From: Helicobacter fennelliae
GTDB lineage: Bacteria; Campylobacterota; Campylobacteria; Campylobacterales; Helicobacteraceae
Length of the DNA: 64,000 nt
NCBI RefSeq assembly: GCF_900451005.1
Contig: NZ_UGIB01000001.1
Location: 930,001 to 994,000, forward strand
Reading direction: 5' to 3'
Made by a program: the position numbers and the translations under genes. Below the pieces are notes generated by a model that made no database searches, had not been told where the DNA came from, and saw only the letters and a program-made list of their open reading frames with translations. Of this stretch, positions 53,528 to 63,975 are shown piece by piece. How positions within the stretch are numbered: position 1 is the first letter of the stretch; every line of letters begins with the position of its first letter.

Positions 53528-54441
53528 TTATCCAAAAAGTTTTGCTTTGATTCTTTTTGCAAATGGGTGGAATCTTTGAGGAATGATTTTTTTTAATAAT
53601 TTTTTTGTAGCTCTTTTAAGTGGATTCTCGCGTTTTTGCCACTTTCTTTGGATCTCTACAAAACGATCAAACATCACACTAAAGCTTGGCTCATAATGCT
53701 TGACTATCCAGTTTCTAAAGACTTGCAAGTCCTTATCATTTGGTATATAGCACCATGGGAAGTTGAGGATTCTAAAATACTGCTGAATGTGGCTTGGTGT
53801 GAGGTCTGCTAGGACACAAGAGCCGATATTTTGCAAAGGCTCATCAAATGGAGGAAAGACTTTGCGTCCTTGTAATGCTTGAAAGAGTAGCGCGCAAATG
53901 CTAGAATTTTTTTCTGCAAAAATATGAAACACAAGATCATGCATAATGATTACGGCATTTTTGCTCAAATATGGTAGCACCATAAGAAAATCAAGCACTT
54001 CACCCGGTGCGCTATGCACGGTGTCAATGATGCATAAATCAATATCTTTGCCAATGTTGTCAAGATGATTTGCGACAAGTCCGCCGGTGTGGAGATGCCA
54101 TTTGTTTTGCAATTCAGGCACAAGTTCTTGCACTAAAAATCCGCTGAGGCTTTTATTTGCCCCCCCCCATGAGCTACTTTTACTTGATAATACCCATTTG
54201 AAGTGTTGTGGTGATAGTAAGTTGCATTGTAGTCGCAGGAGTGCAGTTGTGTGGATTCCAAAAGATTTTGTTCGCGCAAAAAATCTAATATAAGCACGCT
54301 ATTTGCCCCTGCGGCGATACCAAGCTCTAGAATCTTGCGTGGCTTGTGTGTAGCGATTGTATCAAGCACAAATTTGCGCTCATTCTCGCTCATTTCAGAG
54401 TAGCTTGCGATAAGCGGGTGGGTAAGAAGTGGTGTTTTCAT
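53528..54441 (-). pseudogene. AdoMet-dependent methyltransferase, phase-variable (currently off)
   Basis: Two frames that form one protein. The first (54133-54441) holds the AdoMet site (KILELGIAAGANSVLILDFL) and runs into a G9 tract, then stops. The second (53528-54133) continues with DLCIIDTVHSAPGEVLDFLM and AVIIMHDLVFHIF, as in class I (Methyltransf_24-type) enzymes. With 7 or 10 G the frame is continuous (GGGANKSLSGFLVQELVPEL). A basic C-terminus ends the protein. A role in surface glycan or lipid modification is plausible, since such genes are often phase variable, but the substrate is unknown. Confidence 0.75.
54160..54168 (-). repeat. G9 homopolymer (phase-variation tract) inside the methyltransferase
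   Basis: Nine C on the plus strand (G9 in the gene). Nine G give a stop after ~103 residues; 10 or 7 give the full protein. This is a typical slippage site of Helicobacter and Campylobacter. Confidence 0.85.
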
Positions 54442-54886
54442 AAAGATCCTTTTAATATAAAAATAAGTGCTGATTGTAGCAAAAAGTTGCTTTTTTAATA
54501 TTTATGTGCGTATTTTTATGAATGTGCTAAAAAATCTCATCAAACTTCATCGCTCTGACTTTTTAAATCCCAAAATATTAGAATCTAAATTCTATATTGT
54601 TTTGATGCACTCTACTCGTCATTACTTAAGTTTTCACAGAAAGCGAAGAATCTAGAAAAATCTAATACAGAATCCAAAATAGATTCTAGTTTGGATTTGG
54701 ATTTTTTGCTAACGCTTAAGACATGACGAGGGCAGCAAAGTATTTTGTCCTAGATTCTAGAATTTAAAACTCAAAAAGTGGATTGCCACGCAAAATTTTC
54801 AATTTTGCTTGCAATGACAAACCTGTCCCGTCATTGCGAGGACGATAGGACGAAGCAAAAGAGAACCCAAAAATAGAATCCAGAAT
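54442..54886. other. Intergenic region with dispersed repeats
   Basis: No supported gene. Holds a CGTCATTGCGAG-type repeat at 54781-54858 (GATTGCCACGCAAAATTTTC, then TTGCTTGCAATGAC and CCGTCATTGCGAGGACG). Confidence 0.6.
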
Positions 54887-55960
54887 CTATGATTTAAAAA
54901 ACAAAAACTCTCGTGCCTTTTCTTTGTCATAAGGCAGCACTTCAACGATTTGCTCGCCTATTTTGACCTTTTTTGCTTGTTTGGCTTGGGCTTTTTCTGT
55001 GGTGTTTGTCTGGCTTTTTCCATAGCCTAATGCAATCCTTGCAGCTAAGATTTTATCGTCCATACTTGCGGATTTTTCTACCACAGCCACTGGACCTATG
55101 TTTTCAAGAAGCTCGATAATCTCCATTTTTGGATTGGGGTTTTTGAGCTTAGTATTTTCCTCTTCATTGCGCCCGATCACACAGCGCGCGCCATTTGGCA
55201 GGATCATATAGCGTCCGATTTTGACTAAAATCGTATCTTGGACTATCATTTTGCGATGCGCGCTTAAGTCTTTGAGCTTGTTTGCGACACTCAAATCCGT
55301 AAGCAAGCACCCACCGCCGGGATTCTCATAATATTTCCACCCCCAAAGTTTCACCATTTCAAGCTGTCTTGTGCGCCCTCTACCGCTGATGTCTAAGAGC
55401 TTTTCTCGATCAATCCAACCTATTTTTTCAGGAAAGCTTGGCTCAAGGAGCTTTGCGCTCATCGGACGCAAAAGCAGCTCATCAAGGAATTGTGGCTTTG
55501 AGCTATGAGTGCCACTAGAATCTAAAATCGATTTAAATAGCGGATTTTTGCCGACTTCGCGGACAAGCTTTTTGACTTGATCGAGCGATTCTTTGCGCTG
55601 GCTTTTTGGTCGCTGTCCCAAAACCTCGCCACTAATCACAAAATCCGCCTCAAGCTCTACAAGCTTATAAAACGCGTGCGCAAACATATTAGCATGGCAA
55701 TCAATGCAGGGATTAAAATATTTGCCATAGCCATATTTTGGGCTAAAAAGCACTTCGTTAAAAAACTGCTCTTGAATATCGCATACCAAAAGCTCTGCGC
55801 CAACTTGTGTAGCGGCGTTTTGGAGGTATTGAAGCTTGTTTTTATTGCCACCAAATCCGATATTGAAATGCAAAGCAATCACTTTTATGCCTTGCTGTGT
55901 GAGGAGTTTCATAGAGATGAGGCTATCGCAGCCTCCGCTAAAAAGGGCTAATGCTGTCAT
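54887..55960 (-). CDS. PP-loop ATPase, MnmA/ThiI-like with NFACT-R-like C-terminus
   Basis: A 357-residue protein. The PP-loop SGGCDS (8-13) binds ATP; FNPCIDCHANMF and GEVLGQRPKSQ are typical of the thiouridylase relatives, with the Cys pair likely catalytic. The C-terminal half contains PGGGCLLTD and a NGARCVIGRNEEEN segment resembling the NFACT-R RNA-binding domain. Likely a tRNA thiolation or repair enzyme. Its start overlaps the dnaG stop by 4 nt. Confidence 0.7.
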   Translation of the reverse strand: MTALALFSGGCDSLISMKLLTQQGIKVIALHFNIGFGGNKNKLQYLQNAATQVGAELLVCDIQEQFFNEVLFSPKYGYGKYFNPCIDCHANMFAHAFYKLVELEADFVISGEVLGQRPKSQRKESLDQVKKLVREVGKNPLFKSILDSSGTHSSKPQFLDELLLRPMSAKLLEPSFPEKIGWIDREKLLDISGRGRTRQLEMVKLWGWKYYENPGGGCLLTDLSVANKLKDLSAHRKMIVQDTILVKIGRYMILPNGARCVIGRNEEENTKLKNPNPKMEIIELLENIGPVAVVEKSASMDDKILAARIALGYGKSQTNTTEKAQAKQAKKVKIGEQIVEVLPYDKEKAREFLFFKS

Positions 55961-57558
55961 ACTGGTTGTAATTCTCCTTGTTTGAGTTTGAGGATTTTTT
56001 GTTTGAGCTGTAAGATATTTTGAAAATTTTGCTCTTTTTTGAGCTCTTCTTCAAAGTAGCGGAGCAGAAAAATTCGCAATTCTGCCTCAAATCCGTCATG
56101 TTTGATTGGAAGTGGATCAAGCATTATGCCTATGAGTTGTGGATTATCTTTGTTGTTTTGGCAGAGGGCAAGAAAGGCGTTTTTGTAGTCTTTGAATACC
56201 TTAGAATCCAAAAAGTCAAACCCTTTTTCTAAAAACCTTTCATCTTCGAGCATATAGCGTAAAATAATGCGCTCTAGCCTATCGCCTTGAGATTCTATGG
56301 TGTGGCTTGGGATTGGTGCGGGCTTTTTGCTTGATTTGGTTGTGATAAGCTTTGGTGGGATATGAAGGAGATTGGCTATATACATAATGTATTCTTCTTG
56401 CATAAGTGGCGAGAGAGAGTGCAAAAACGCGCTTGTTTCTTTGAGGGCTTCTTCTTTTGAGAGCGGATTAGCAAGATTGTATTTGCTAGCGATTGTCTGA
56501 AAGCAAAATTCTATAAATGGAATGGGACGCGCAAATAATTCTTGCACTTCGTTTTGTTTGCCCGCCAAAATCATATCCGCAGGATCAGCTCCATTTGGAA
56601 AGATCACAACGCCACCTTTTTTGCTTAGCGGTGCGAGCAGACTTGCAGCCTTAAACGCAGCGTTGATTCCAGCTTTGTCGCCATCATAGCTTACGATAAT
56701 ATCGGGATTTCCTTTATTGAGTAATGGGATATGATCTTTTGTTAGGGCTGTGCCAAGCGTGGCGACAGCATTTTTGATTCCGGCTTTGTGAAGCATAATC
56801 ACATCAATATAGCCTTCAGTGATAATGAGTTGATTGCGTTTAAAGATATGCTCTTTGGCGAGATGATACCCATATAGCAGTTTTGATTTGTTAAAGATTT
56901 GGCTTTGCGGGGAGTTGATGTATTTTGCTACGCCTTCTTTTAGGCTTCTGCCACCAAAGCCGACTATTTTTGCGCTTGGTGAATAGATAGGAAAAATAAT
57001 GCGCTCAAAAAATCGCGCATAGATTCTGCTGTCGTTTTTGCCAAGCACGCCATCTCGCAAAAGCTCACCAGAATCTAGCCCATAGGCGTTAATAAATTGC
57101 AGGTTTTCGTTATTGCCCGGGCAGAATCCAAGATTAAAAGTCGCAATGAGCGTATCATCAATGCCGCGCGTATGCAGGTAATGCAGATATTCTTTAGAAT
57201 CTAGCAGGCGCGAATGATAGAAAGCCATTATTTTATCAAGGCTGTTTGATTTGTGCGGGGTTTTTGAGTCATACTCAAGTCTGATATTTGTTATATCTGC
57301 GAGTTTTTCGACTGCTTCGATGAAATTAAGCTTTTCATATTCCATTACAAATGTGATCGCATCGCCACTTGCCCCGCAACCATAGCAATGATAAATATTG
57401 CGAGCAGGCGAGATGATGAAGCTTGGCGTTTTTTCATCATGAAATGGACACCGCGCTGCGTAGTTGCTTCCAACCCTTCGCAAATCAATATAATGGCTGA
57501 CAATCTCAACAATATCAAGCTGATTTTTTAGATTCTCAAGTGAAGCGGGAGTGATCAC
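55957..57558 (-). CDS. dnaG: DNA primase DnaG
   Basis: A 533-residue protein, somewhat short for the family. The N-terminal zinc-binding part has CPFHDEKTPSF and IYHCYGCGASGDAITFVME (CHC2). The TOPRIM domain has LIITEGYIDVIMLHKAG and IIVSYDGDKAG. The C-terminal helicase-binding domain is at about 430-533. It synthesises RNA primers for replication. It overlaps the PP-loop gene and diverges from groES. Confidence 0.95.
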   Translation of the reverse strand: MITPASLENLKNQLDIVEIVSHYIDLRRVGSNYAARCPFHDEKTPSFIISPARNIYHCYGCGASGDAITFVMEYEKLNFIEAVEKLADITNIRLEYDSKTPHKSNSLDKIMAFYHSRLLDSKEYLHYLHTRGIDDTLIATFNLGFCPGNNENLQFINAYGLDSGELLRDGVLGKNDSRIYARFFERIIFPIYSPSAKIVGFGGRSLKEGVAKYINSPQSQIFNKSKLLYGYHLAKEHIFKRNQLIITEGYIDVIMLHKAGIKNAVATLGTALTKDHIPLLNKGNPDIIVSYDGDKAGINAAFKAASLLAPLSKKGGVVIFPNGADPADMILAGKQNEVQELFARPIPFIEFCFQTIASKYNLANPLSKEEALKETSAFLHSLSPLMQEEYIMYIANLLHIPPKLITTKSSKKPAPIPSHTIESQGDRLERIILRYMLEDERFLEKGFDFLDSKVFKDYKNAFLALCQNNKDNPQLIGIMLDPLPIKHDGFEAELRIFLLRYFEEELKKEQNFQNILQLKQKILKLKQGELQPV

Positions 57559-57709
57559 ATTTTTGCCTTGCTTATGGAAATTTGTAGAAAATTGCCGTTA
57601 TTATATGCCATTTTTGATTAGATTCTATTAAAATAAAAATTTATAAGAGTAATATAACTATTATTTAGTCTAAAAGACTAAAGTTTTTTTATATATTTAA
57701 AATAAAGTA

Positions 57710-57738
57710 TTGACTTATTTAATATTATTTTTTACAAT
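57710..57738 (+). promoter_or_regulatory. Sigma-70-type promoter of groESL
   Basis: TTGACT at 57710-57715 and TACAAT at 57733-57738 with a 17-bp spacer. Both boxes are close to consensus. The operator-like palindrome follows at +5 or so. Confidence 0.75.
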
Positions 57739-57742
57739 TATG

Positions 57743-57762
57743 GCACTTAAATTTTTAAGTGC
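57743..57762 (+). promoter_or_regulatory. CIRCE-like operator (HrcA site) before groES
   Basis: GCACTTAAAT/TTTTAAGTGC: a palindrome with 9-nt perfect arms and 2-nt centre. It resembles the CIRCE element TTAGCACTC-N9-GAGTGCTAA, here with CTT instead of CTC, and the right half TAAGTGCTAA. Half-sites are one base closer than canonical. It overlaps the expected transcript start, so HrcA-type repression is likely. Confidence 0.6.
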
Positions 57763-57790
57763 TAATTTAATATAAGTTTAAGGAGCAAAA

Positions 57791-58060
57791 ATGAAATTTA
57801 AACCACTTGGTGAAAGAGTTCTTGTTGAAAGACTCGAAGAAGAAAGTAAAACAAGTTCTGGGATTATCATTCCTGATAATGCAAAAGAAAAACCTTTAAT
57901 GGGAAAAGTCGTTGCGGTTAGCAAACAAGTCGCTGATGAAAAAACGCTCAAAGAAAATGAGACAATCGTATTTGGCAAATATGCAGGAAGCGAAATCAAG
58001 CTCAACAATAAAGAATACATCGTTTTAGAAGTCAAAGATGTATTAGGCGTTATTGGGTAA
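57791..58060 (+). CDS. groES: Co-chaperonin GroES
   Basis: An 89-residue ring cap of the chaperonin. [17 protein letters not shown] and the mobile-loop [14 protein letters not shown] are standard. AAGGAGC lies before the ATG. groEL follows 35 bp later. Confidence 0.95.
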   Translation: MKFKPLGERVLVERLEEESKTSSGIIIPDNAKEKPLMGKVVAVSKQVADEKTLKENETIVFGKYAGSEIKLNNKEYIVLEVKDVLGVIG

Positions 58061-58092
58061 ATATCACATAATTAAAAATATTTAAGGAGTAA

Positions 58093-59727
<1,635 letters not shown>

Positions 59728-59779
59728 GCCCCCTTTCTTTGCACTTACCTGCATAGATTCTTTATAATCTTTATTCCAA

Positions 59780-59795
59780 GCCTCTGCAAAGAGGC
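59780..59795 (+). terminator. Hairpin after groEL (candidate terminator)
   Basis: GCCTCT-GCAA-AGAGGC with flanking TTCC/GGAA pairing, ~50 bp after the groEL stop. There is no U tract, so it may act as a stabilising hairpin rather than a complete intrinsic terminator. Confidence 0.45.
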
Positions 59796-60407
59796 GGAAT
59801 CCACTTAAACTCAAATAAACACTATAATCACAAATATTACAAAACAAAAATCTTATTCACTATGTTGAAATGCCTTAATTGAAGTATCATAAAGCATAAT
59901 ATTGTGGGGTTTTGTCATTTAGGGGTGTTAAGGGCAGAATCTAGAATCCAAAATCCAATTTCCATAGAATCTAAATTCTCTCTTTTTGCCACATTTCAGG
60001 GAGTTTGAAATTTTTAGCCTACAAACCTACAATGAACGCTTATGTTACACTTTTTTATATTTTTTGCTTGCCTAAAATTTTTACACAACCCTAAAATCTG
60101 CCTAAAAATAAAGGATTTCTTTGTGTGCCATTGTGTTTGCATAGATTCTACTAGAATCTATGTCGTTTTTGTCGTCATTGCGAGGCTTCCGCTAGGAAGT
60201 CGTGGCAATCCATTTTTGACTAGATTGCTTCGTCCTATTGTCCTTACAATGACAAACCTGCCCCCTCAATTGCGAGCAAAATTTTCAAATTTTGCGTGGC
60301 AATCCATTTTTTGAGTTTTAGATTCTAGAATCCATATCGTAAGCTAAAAAATATTAGCACAAAGTAGAATCTCATTCCAGATTCTGCCTTCATCATCAAA
60401 AGCTAAA
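59796..60407. other. Intergenic region with CGTCATTGCGAG-type repeat
   Basis: No supported gene. The repeat at 60174-60310 reads GTCATTGCGAGGCTTCCGC, then TAGGAAGTCGTGGCAATCC and TTGCTTCGTCCTATTGTCC. ORF 60042-60314 is a chance reading through it. Confidence 0.6.
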
Positions 60408-61025
60408 TTAAAAGCTAAAAATATATCGCACGCCGACGCTATATTGACGCGCTATGCTTAATTTGGTTGATATGCCTTCTTGTGACTCATTTAAAAGCGT
60501 TGTCGCGATAAATGGCACGCGAGCTAGCACTTCTATGCCGTGATGTTTGGCAATTGATGTGCGCACCCCGACATTAAGCCCCAAATCAAAGCCTGTTGTG
60601 CTAAGTTTGCGATTGTCAATACCACCCCAAGTATTTGCACCAAGCCCAAGCCCTAGCAATACGCCAAAATCTAGCGTTTCATTGCTGATGAAATTATACA
60701 ACGCATCGACATTCACACCATAATTAAACACAAAAATCCCATTAGTTGTTGCGCCGTTTTCTGTAAATGGTGAGTCGTTGTAAGCAAAGTTTGCATAATA
60801 GCGCAAGCCAAATTCTGGGGTAAAAAATTGCTTGTATCCAGCGATTACTTCTGCACTGATGCCTCCGCCATTTAATGAATAAGTAGGCCCGCCTGTTACT
60901 TCTGCTTTGAGCTGTGTGCCACCATAGCCCACGCCTACACCCACAAATGCTCCGCTTTCTTCTGCGAGCGCGTAAGTTTGGCTTAATGCCACTGCCAAAA
61001 TTGAACTTAAAACAATCTTTTTCAT
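60408..61025 (-). CDS. Outer-membrane beta-barrel protein
   Basis: 205 residues from the ATG at 61023-61025, with AAGGAG 6 nt upstream. The upstream extension to 61082 lacks a ribosome site. Signal peptide: KKIVLSSILAVALSQTYALA. Alternating beta strands, Gly/Tyr-rich, ending in VGVRYIFSF, the C-terminal Phe typical of outer-membrane barrels in Helicobacter. The C11 run at 61106-61116, 81 bp before the start, may control expression by promoter spacing. Confidence 0.8.
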   Translation of the reverse strand: MKKIVLSSILAVALSQTYALAEESGAFVGVGVGYGGTQLKAEVTGGPTYSLNGGGISAEVIAGYKQFFTPEFGLRYYANFAYNDSPFTENGATTNGIFVFNYGVNVDALYNFISNETLDFGVLLGLGLGANTWGGIDNRKLSTTGFDLGLNVGVRTSIAKHHGIEVLARVPFIATTLLNESQEGISTKLSIARQYSVGVRYIFSF

Positions 61026-61105
61026 ATAATCTCCTTGTGATGTTATTAAATGTGAAGCAAAATGTGTAAAATTATGTTTCAATTAAACACACATTAAATA
61101 TTTTA

Positions 61106-61116
61106 CCCCCCCCCCC
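61106..61116 (-). promoter_or_regulatory. C11/G11 homopolymer in the likely promoter of the outer-membrane gene
   Basis: Eleven C on the plus strand, about 80 bp upstream of the 60408-61025 start. In Helicobacter, homopolymers near promoters change the spacing of control elements and switch outer-membrane proteins on or off. Confidence 0.6.
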
Positions 61117-61325
61117 TGAAAGTTTCCTTAAAAGTTGAAAAATCATTTGTTTATAGATTCTCAAATCAAAAATTTCTATGATTTAAGCCCTAGATTCTGA
61201 TTTTTATGTATAATTTTATCTTTTTGGAGTATCATGAAACAGCTTGACAAATTGGAACAATCTTTATCAATCTTTAGCTTGTTTGATATTTCTTTTGCTT
61301 TCTTATTGAGCTTATCTCTTGTCTC

Positions 61326-61878
61326 TTACGTGGGCTTGGGATTTTTAGAAAAAATCTTTTTCTTATCTTGTGGCGACTTTTGCAATACCTTTTGCTGATA
61401 ATACTCTTCAACCTTTTGGTTCTTAAACTCCATTTGTTTGTTAAGATTCCTATCAGAGTAGAATATTATAATTACATCAGCAAAGGGGATAGTGGCGTAT
61501 TCGAGTGACCCTCCCCTTTGTGTCTGTAATTACTCTAAATCTTACACTATCATCATTTTGCCATTCATATACTTTTGCCCCATTTTTATCAATAAAAGGC
61601 TCATCAAAGTTTTTTAGAAATTCTCTTAAAGACTTTCCAATATTCACAAGCTCCTCTATGCTAATTTCACCTTGAGAGCCTTTTTCTAAATGCAACTTAA
61701 TATGTTCTGCACCAGTCCCCTTACCTCTTCTTACATTGTGCCAGCCTTTCACATATATAGTGATATACTCAATTACTGCATCTTCAATAGCTTCAATATC
61801 CTTGAATATAGGCGCAACCTTTTCATCTCCAAAGGTTACATTATAAATTCCTTGTTGTTCTTTTTTGCTTTTATCCAT
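61326..61878 (-). pseudogene. Broken polyvalent nuclease-like domain gene
   Basis: The first frame (61477-61878) gives 133 residues: KKEQQGIYNVTFGDEKVAPI, GKGTGAEHIKLHLEKGSQGE, KVYEWQNDDSVRFRVITDTK. After a shift near 61,508, the other frame goes on GGSLEYATIPFADVIIIFYS and DRNLNKQMEFK to a stop at 61326. It matches 35074-35973 over its whole length. A further in-frame Lys/Asn-rich stretch lies beyond the stop, so a nonsense change may also be involved. Confidence 0.6.
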
Positions 61879-61907
61879 TATTTCTCCTTATCTCACTCTC
61901 TTATTTA

Positions 61908-62831
61908 TCAGCGGATAATTTCTTGGACTAGTGGCAGATTAGTTTTGGCTCTTTCATTTGCTTTAGATTTATCCGCCACTTGAGCCTTTTTTGTCTTAGC
62001 CATCTCGCTTCGCTTTGCTGCCATTTTCTTTTTTGTCTCTTCGCTTGGCTGCGGATTCTTGCTAAATTTTTTCTCTGTGGATTGCTTATCTTGCTTGGCA
62101 GAATCTTTTGTCAAAGTCTCTTTTGATTCTTCGCTGGTATCTTTTTCTACATTGTCTATATGAGTTTTTGTTTTTTTGTTTAAATACTCATCAATAGATT
62201 CTTTTAGCTCTTTTGAATCCACTCCAAGTTTTGTGGCTAAAGCATTGATGAGGGCTTCTTTATTATCATCTGTCTTTTTGCCAACTCGCCTACTATACTC
62301 TTGGAATCCTTTTAAAAATGCACCTAGCTCCTCATTGCTCAATGCCTTAGCAGTTTCTACGCAAGTATCAATAGTGCCTTTGCCTAATGCTTGTAAATAT
62401 GCCATATCAAGTGTGGGCTTTTTAAATCCTTTGCATTTATTTTCTAATCTTTTGCGGACTTCATCGCTATTAGCCGCAATTCTCTCTTCTGGATTCAAAC
62501 CTAGCCCTTGTGAAAAATTATCTCGCAAATGATTGATACCCTTTTCAAAATGCCCATAGCCTAAAGGCACGCTGATTTTTTCACTCACCATTTTTCCATT
62601 GACTCCATACGAGATAGTAAAATCAACTATCTCGCTTTTGAAGTCGCCACCTTTTACTTTATTTTCTTTTTTGGTTTCATCAATAGTTGTTAAGTGGCTT
62701 AAAATACAATCAATATCGTGCTGCTCTCTATAAGTGTCCTTATAATCATCACACAATCTCAATCTCTCATTGGCCTCACTCTGCGCAAAGCTAATCTCAA
62801 AAAAATCATCACTTATAGCTTTTTTCATCAT
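61908..62831 (-). CDS. Hypothetical protein of the mobilizable element
   Basis: 307 residues. The front has ISDDFFEISFAQSEANERLR; a middle helical part GKGTIDTCVETAKALSNEEL; a Lys/Glu-rich tail (SEETKKKMAAKRSEMAKTKK), likely disordered and DNA- or RNA-binding. AAGGAG precedes the ATG. Not recognised. It lies between the polyvalent fragment and the mob genes and was probably carried with them. Confidence 0.55.
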   Translation of the reverse strand: MMKKAISDDFFEISFAQSEANERLRLCDDYKDTYREQHDIDCILSHLTTIDETKKENKVKGGDFKSEIVDFTISYGVNGKMVSEKISVPLGYGHFEKGINHLRDNFSQGLGLNPEERIAANSDEVRKRLENKCKGFKKPTLDMAYLQALGKGTIDTCVETAKALSNEELGAFLKGFQEYSRRVGKKTDDNKEALINALATKLGVDSKELKESIDEYLNKKTKTHIDNVEKDTSEESKETLTKDSAKQDKQSTEKKFSKNPQPSEETKKKMAAKRSEMAKTKKAQVADKSKANERAKTNLPLVQEIIR

Positions 62832-62834
62832 TTT

Positions 62835-63094
62835 CTACTCCTTGTCTTTGTTTGACGTTTTATCTTGTAAATCTTCTTTAGACGGATACATTTCTAACAA
62901 TGGCAAGAGAGCTTTTGCTATCAACTCATCATCACTACAAAGCTTTTAAACTCACTCTCTTTATAAGTTTTTTGCACGATTGCTAAAGCTAAATCCTTAT
63001 ACAAGGTATTGAGCTTAACTTTCTCTCGCTCCTTTGCTTTAGCGAGATTGTTTTTATATTTCTCTTTCAGTGCTTTGATATATGCGCTATCCAT
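62835..63094 (-). pseudogene. Small element gene with a frameshift
   Basis: Frame 1 (start 63092-63094) encodes MDSAYIKALKEKYKNNLAKA, KEREKVKLNTLYKDLALAIV and then FVVMMS with a stop at 62921. A second frame takes over as SDDELIAKALLPLLEMYPSK, EDLQDKTSNKDKE, ending at 62835. A one-base change near 62,940 would join them into an 85-residue helical protein. It precedes 61908-62831. Confidence 0.5.
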
Positions 63095-63180
63095 TTCTTG
63101 TGTCTCCTTGTAAAATAATTTTATAAGATATTATATTCTAAATATAAATAAACATAACAAATAAATTGAGAAATATACTT

Positions 63181-63210
63181 GACTTTTGAAAAACTATCAA
63201 TGTAAAATGT
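63181..63210 (+). promoter_or_regulatory. Candidate promoter for the mob genes
   Basis: TTGACT (63181-63186) and TAAAAT (63205-63210), 18-bp spacer. It points towards the inverted-repeat region and the MobC-like gene. Confidence 0.4.
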
Positions 63211-63289
63211 TTATTTTAAAAGGATGCAGGATAGCAAAAAATAGCCAAAATGTTAAACACTTCGTTTTTAAATTTTGCGTATTTTTTGC

Positions 63290-63420
63290 GGCAATTCATA
63301 AGAATTGCCTCCTGCACTGCGTGGCTCTTAATCAAAATTTGCCACGCAAATTTTGAAAAGTCGCTTCAAATTGAAGCGAGAAGTCCGCTTACGCGGAGAG
63401 TCAAACTCTAAGCGAGTTTG
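63290..63420 (+). repeat. Cluster of five inverted repeats, candidate oriT
   Basis: GGCAATTC-ATAA-GAATTGCC (63290-63309); CAAAATTTG-CCACG-CAAATTTTG (63333-63355); TCGCTTCAA-A-TTGAAGCGA (63361-63379); TCCGC-TTAC-GCGGA (63384-63397); CAAACTC-TAAGC-GAGTTTG (63402-63420). Dense hairpins directly upstream of a MobC-like gene are typical of transfer origins. A nick site is not identifiable by eye. Confidence 0.5.
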
Positions 63421-63450
63421 AAAGTTGTAACACCAAAAAAAGGAAGGATT

Positions 63451-63975
63451 GTGAATAAATCAAACATTGTAAGCTTTAGAATCACGCACGATAACAAAGA
63501 GCGACTTTGCAAAATCCAAGAAAAAAGTGGTTTGGATAAATCAAAGATTCTTAATTTTTTGATTGAGAGTTTTGAGCCCCATAAGCATTTGGAATTACTA
63601 GAATCCAGCAATGATGAAGTGGGTAAAAAGAAAATTGTGCTATATCTCTCGCTTGATGAATATGCAAAACTCAAACAATCCGCACAGCAGAATTTTCGTG
63701 GCTCGGTAGCAAGAGAGCTTAAATTCCACGCGCTCAATTTCATCTATAAAGTTAAAATCCCCGATATGCAAGAGATACAATCGCTCAATGAAACAAGAGC
63801 AGAGCTTCATAAAATCGGCTCAAATATCAATCAAATAGCCAAAGCATACAACACACAACTCAAACCAAATATAGATGACAAATTGCTTGCAATACTAAAC
63901 GATTTGCGAGAAAAAATTGATAAACTCTCTCTAGCAATCACTACACTTTTATCAAACAAAAGGCGATTAGCGTGA
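63451..63975 (+). CDS. MobC-like plasmid mobilization protein
   Basis: 174 residues from the GTG at 63451 preceded by GGAAGG; an upstream TTG (63418) lacks such a site. Ribbon-helix-helix-like front (SNIVSFRITHDNKERLCKIQ), then the MobC signature ELHKIGSNINQIAKAYN near residue 140. MobC-type proteins open DNA at oriT and help the relaxase. The next gene overlaps by GTGA. Confidence 0.75.
   Translation: MNKSNIVSFRITHDNKERLCKIQEKSGLDKSKILNFLIESFEPHKHLELLESSNDEVGKKKIVLYLSLDEYAKLKQSAQQNFRGSVARELKFHALNFIYKVKIPDMQEIQSLNETRAELHKIGSNINQIAKAYNTQLKPNIDDKLLAILNDLREKIDKLSLAITTLLSNKRRLA

Noticed and set aside
57664..57686. Terminator-like hairpin with T run before groES
   Set aside because: Short, AT-only stem between divergent genes; no plausible transcript to end there.
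60042..60314. 90-codon ORF near groEL
   Set aside because: Second half is a reading of an intergenic repeat element.
61236..61401. 55-codon hydrophobic plus-strand ORF
   Set aside because: Antisense to a broken polyvalent gene tail; the minus-strand reading is better supported.
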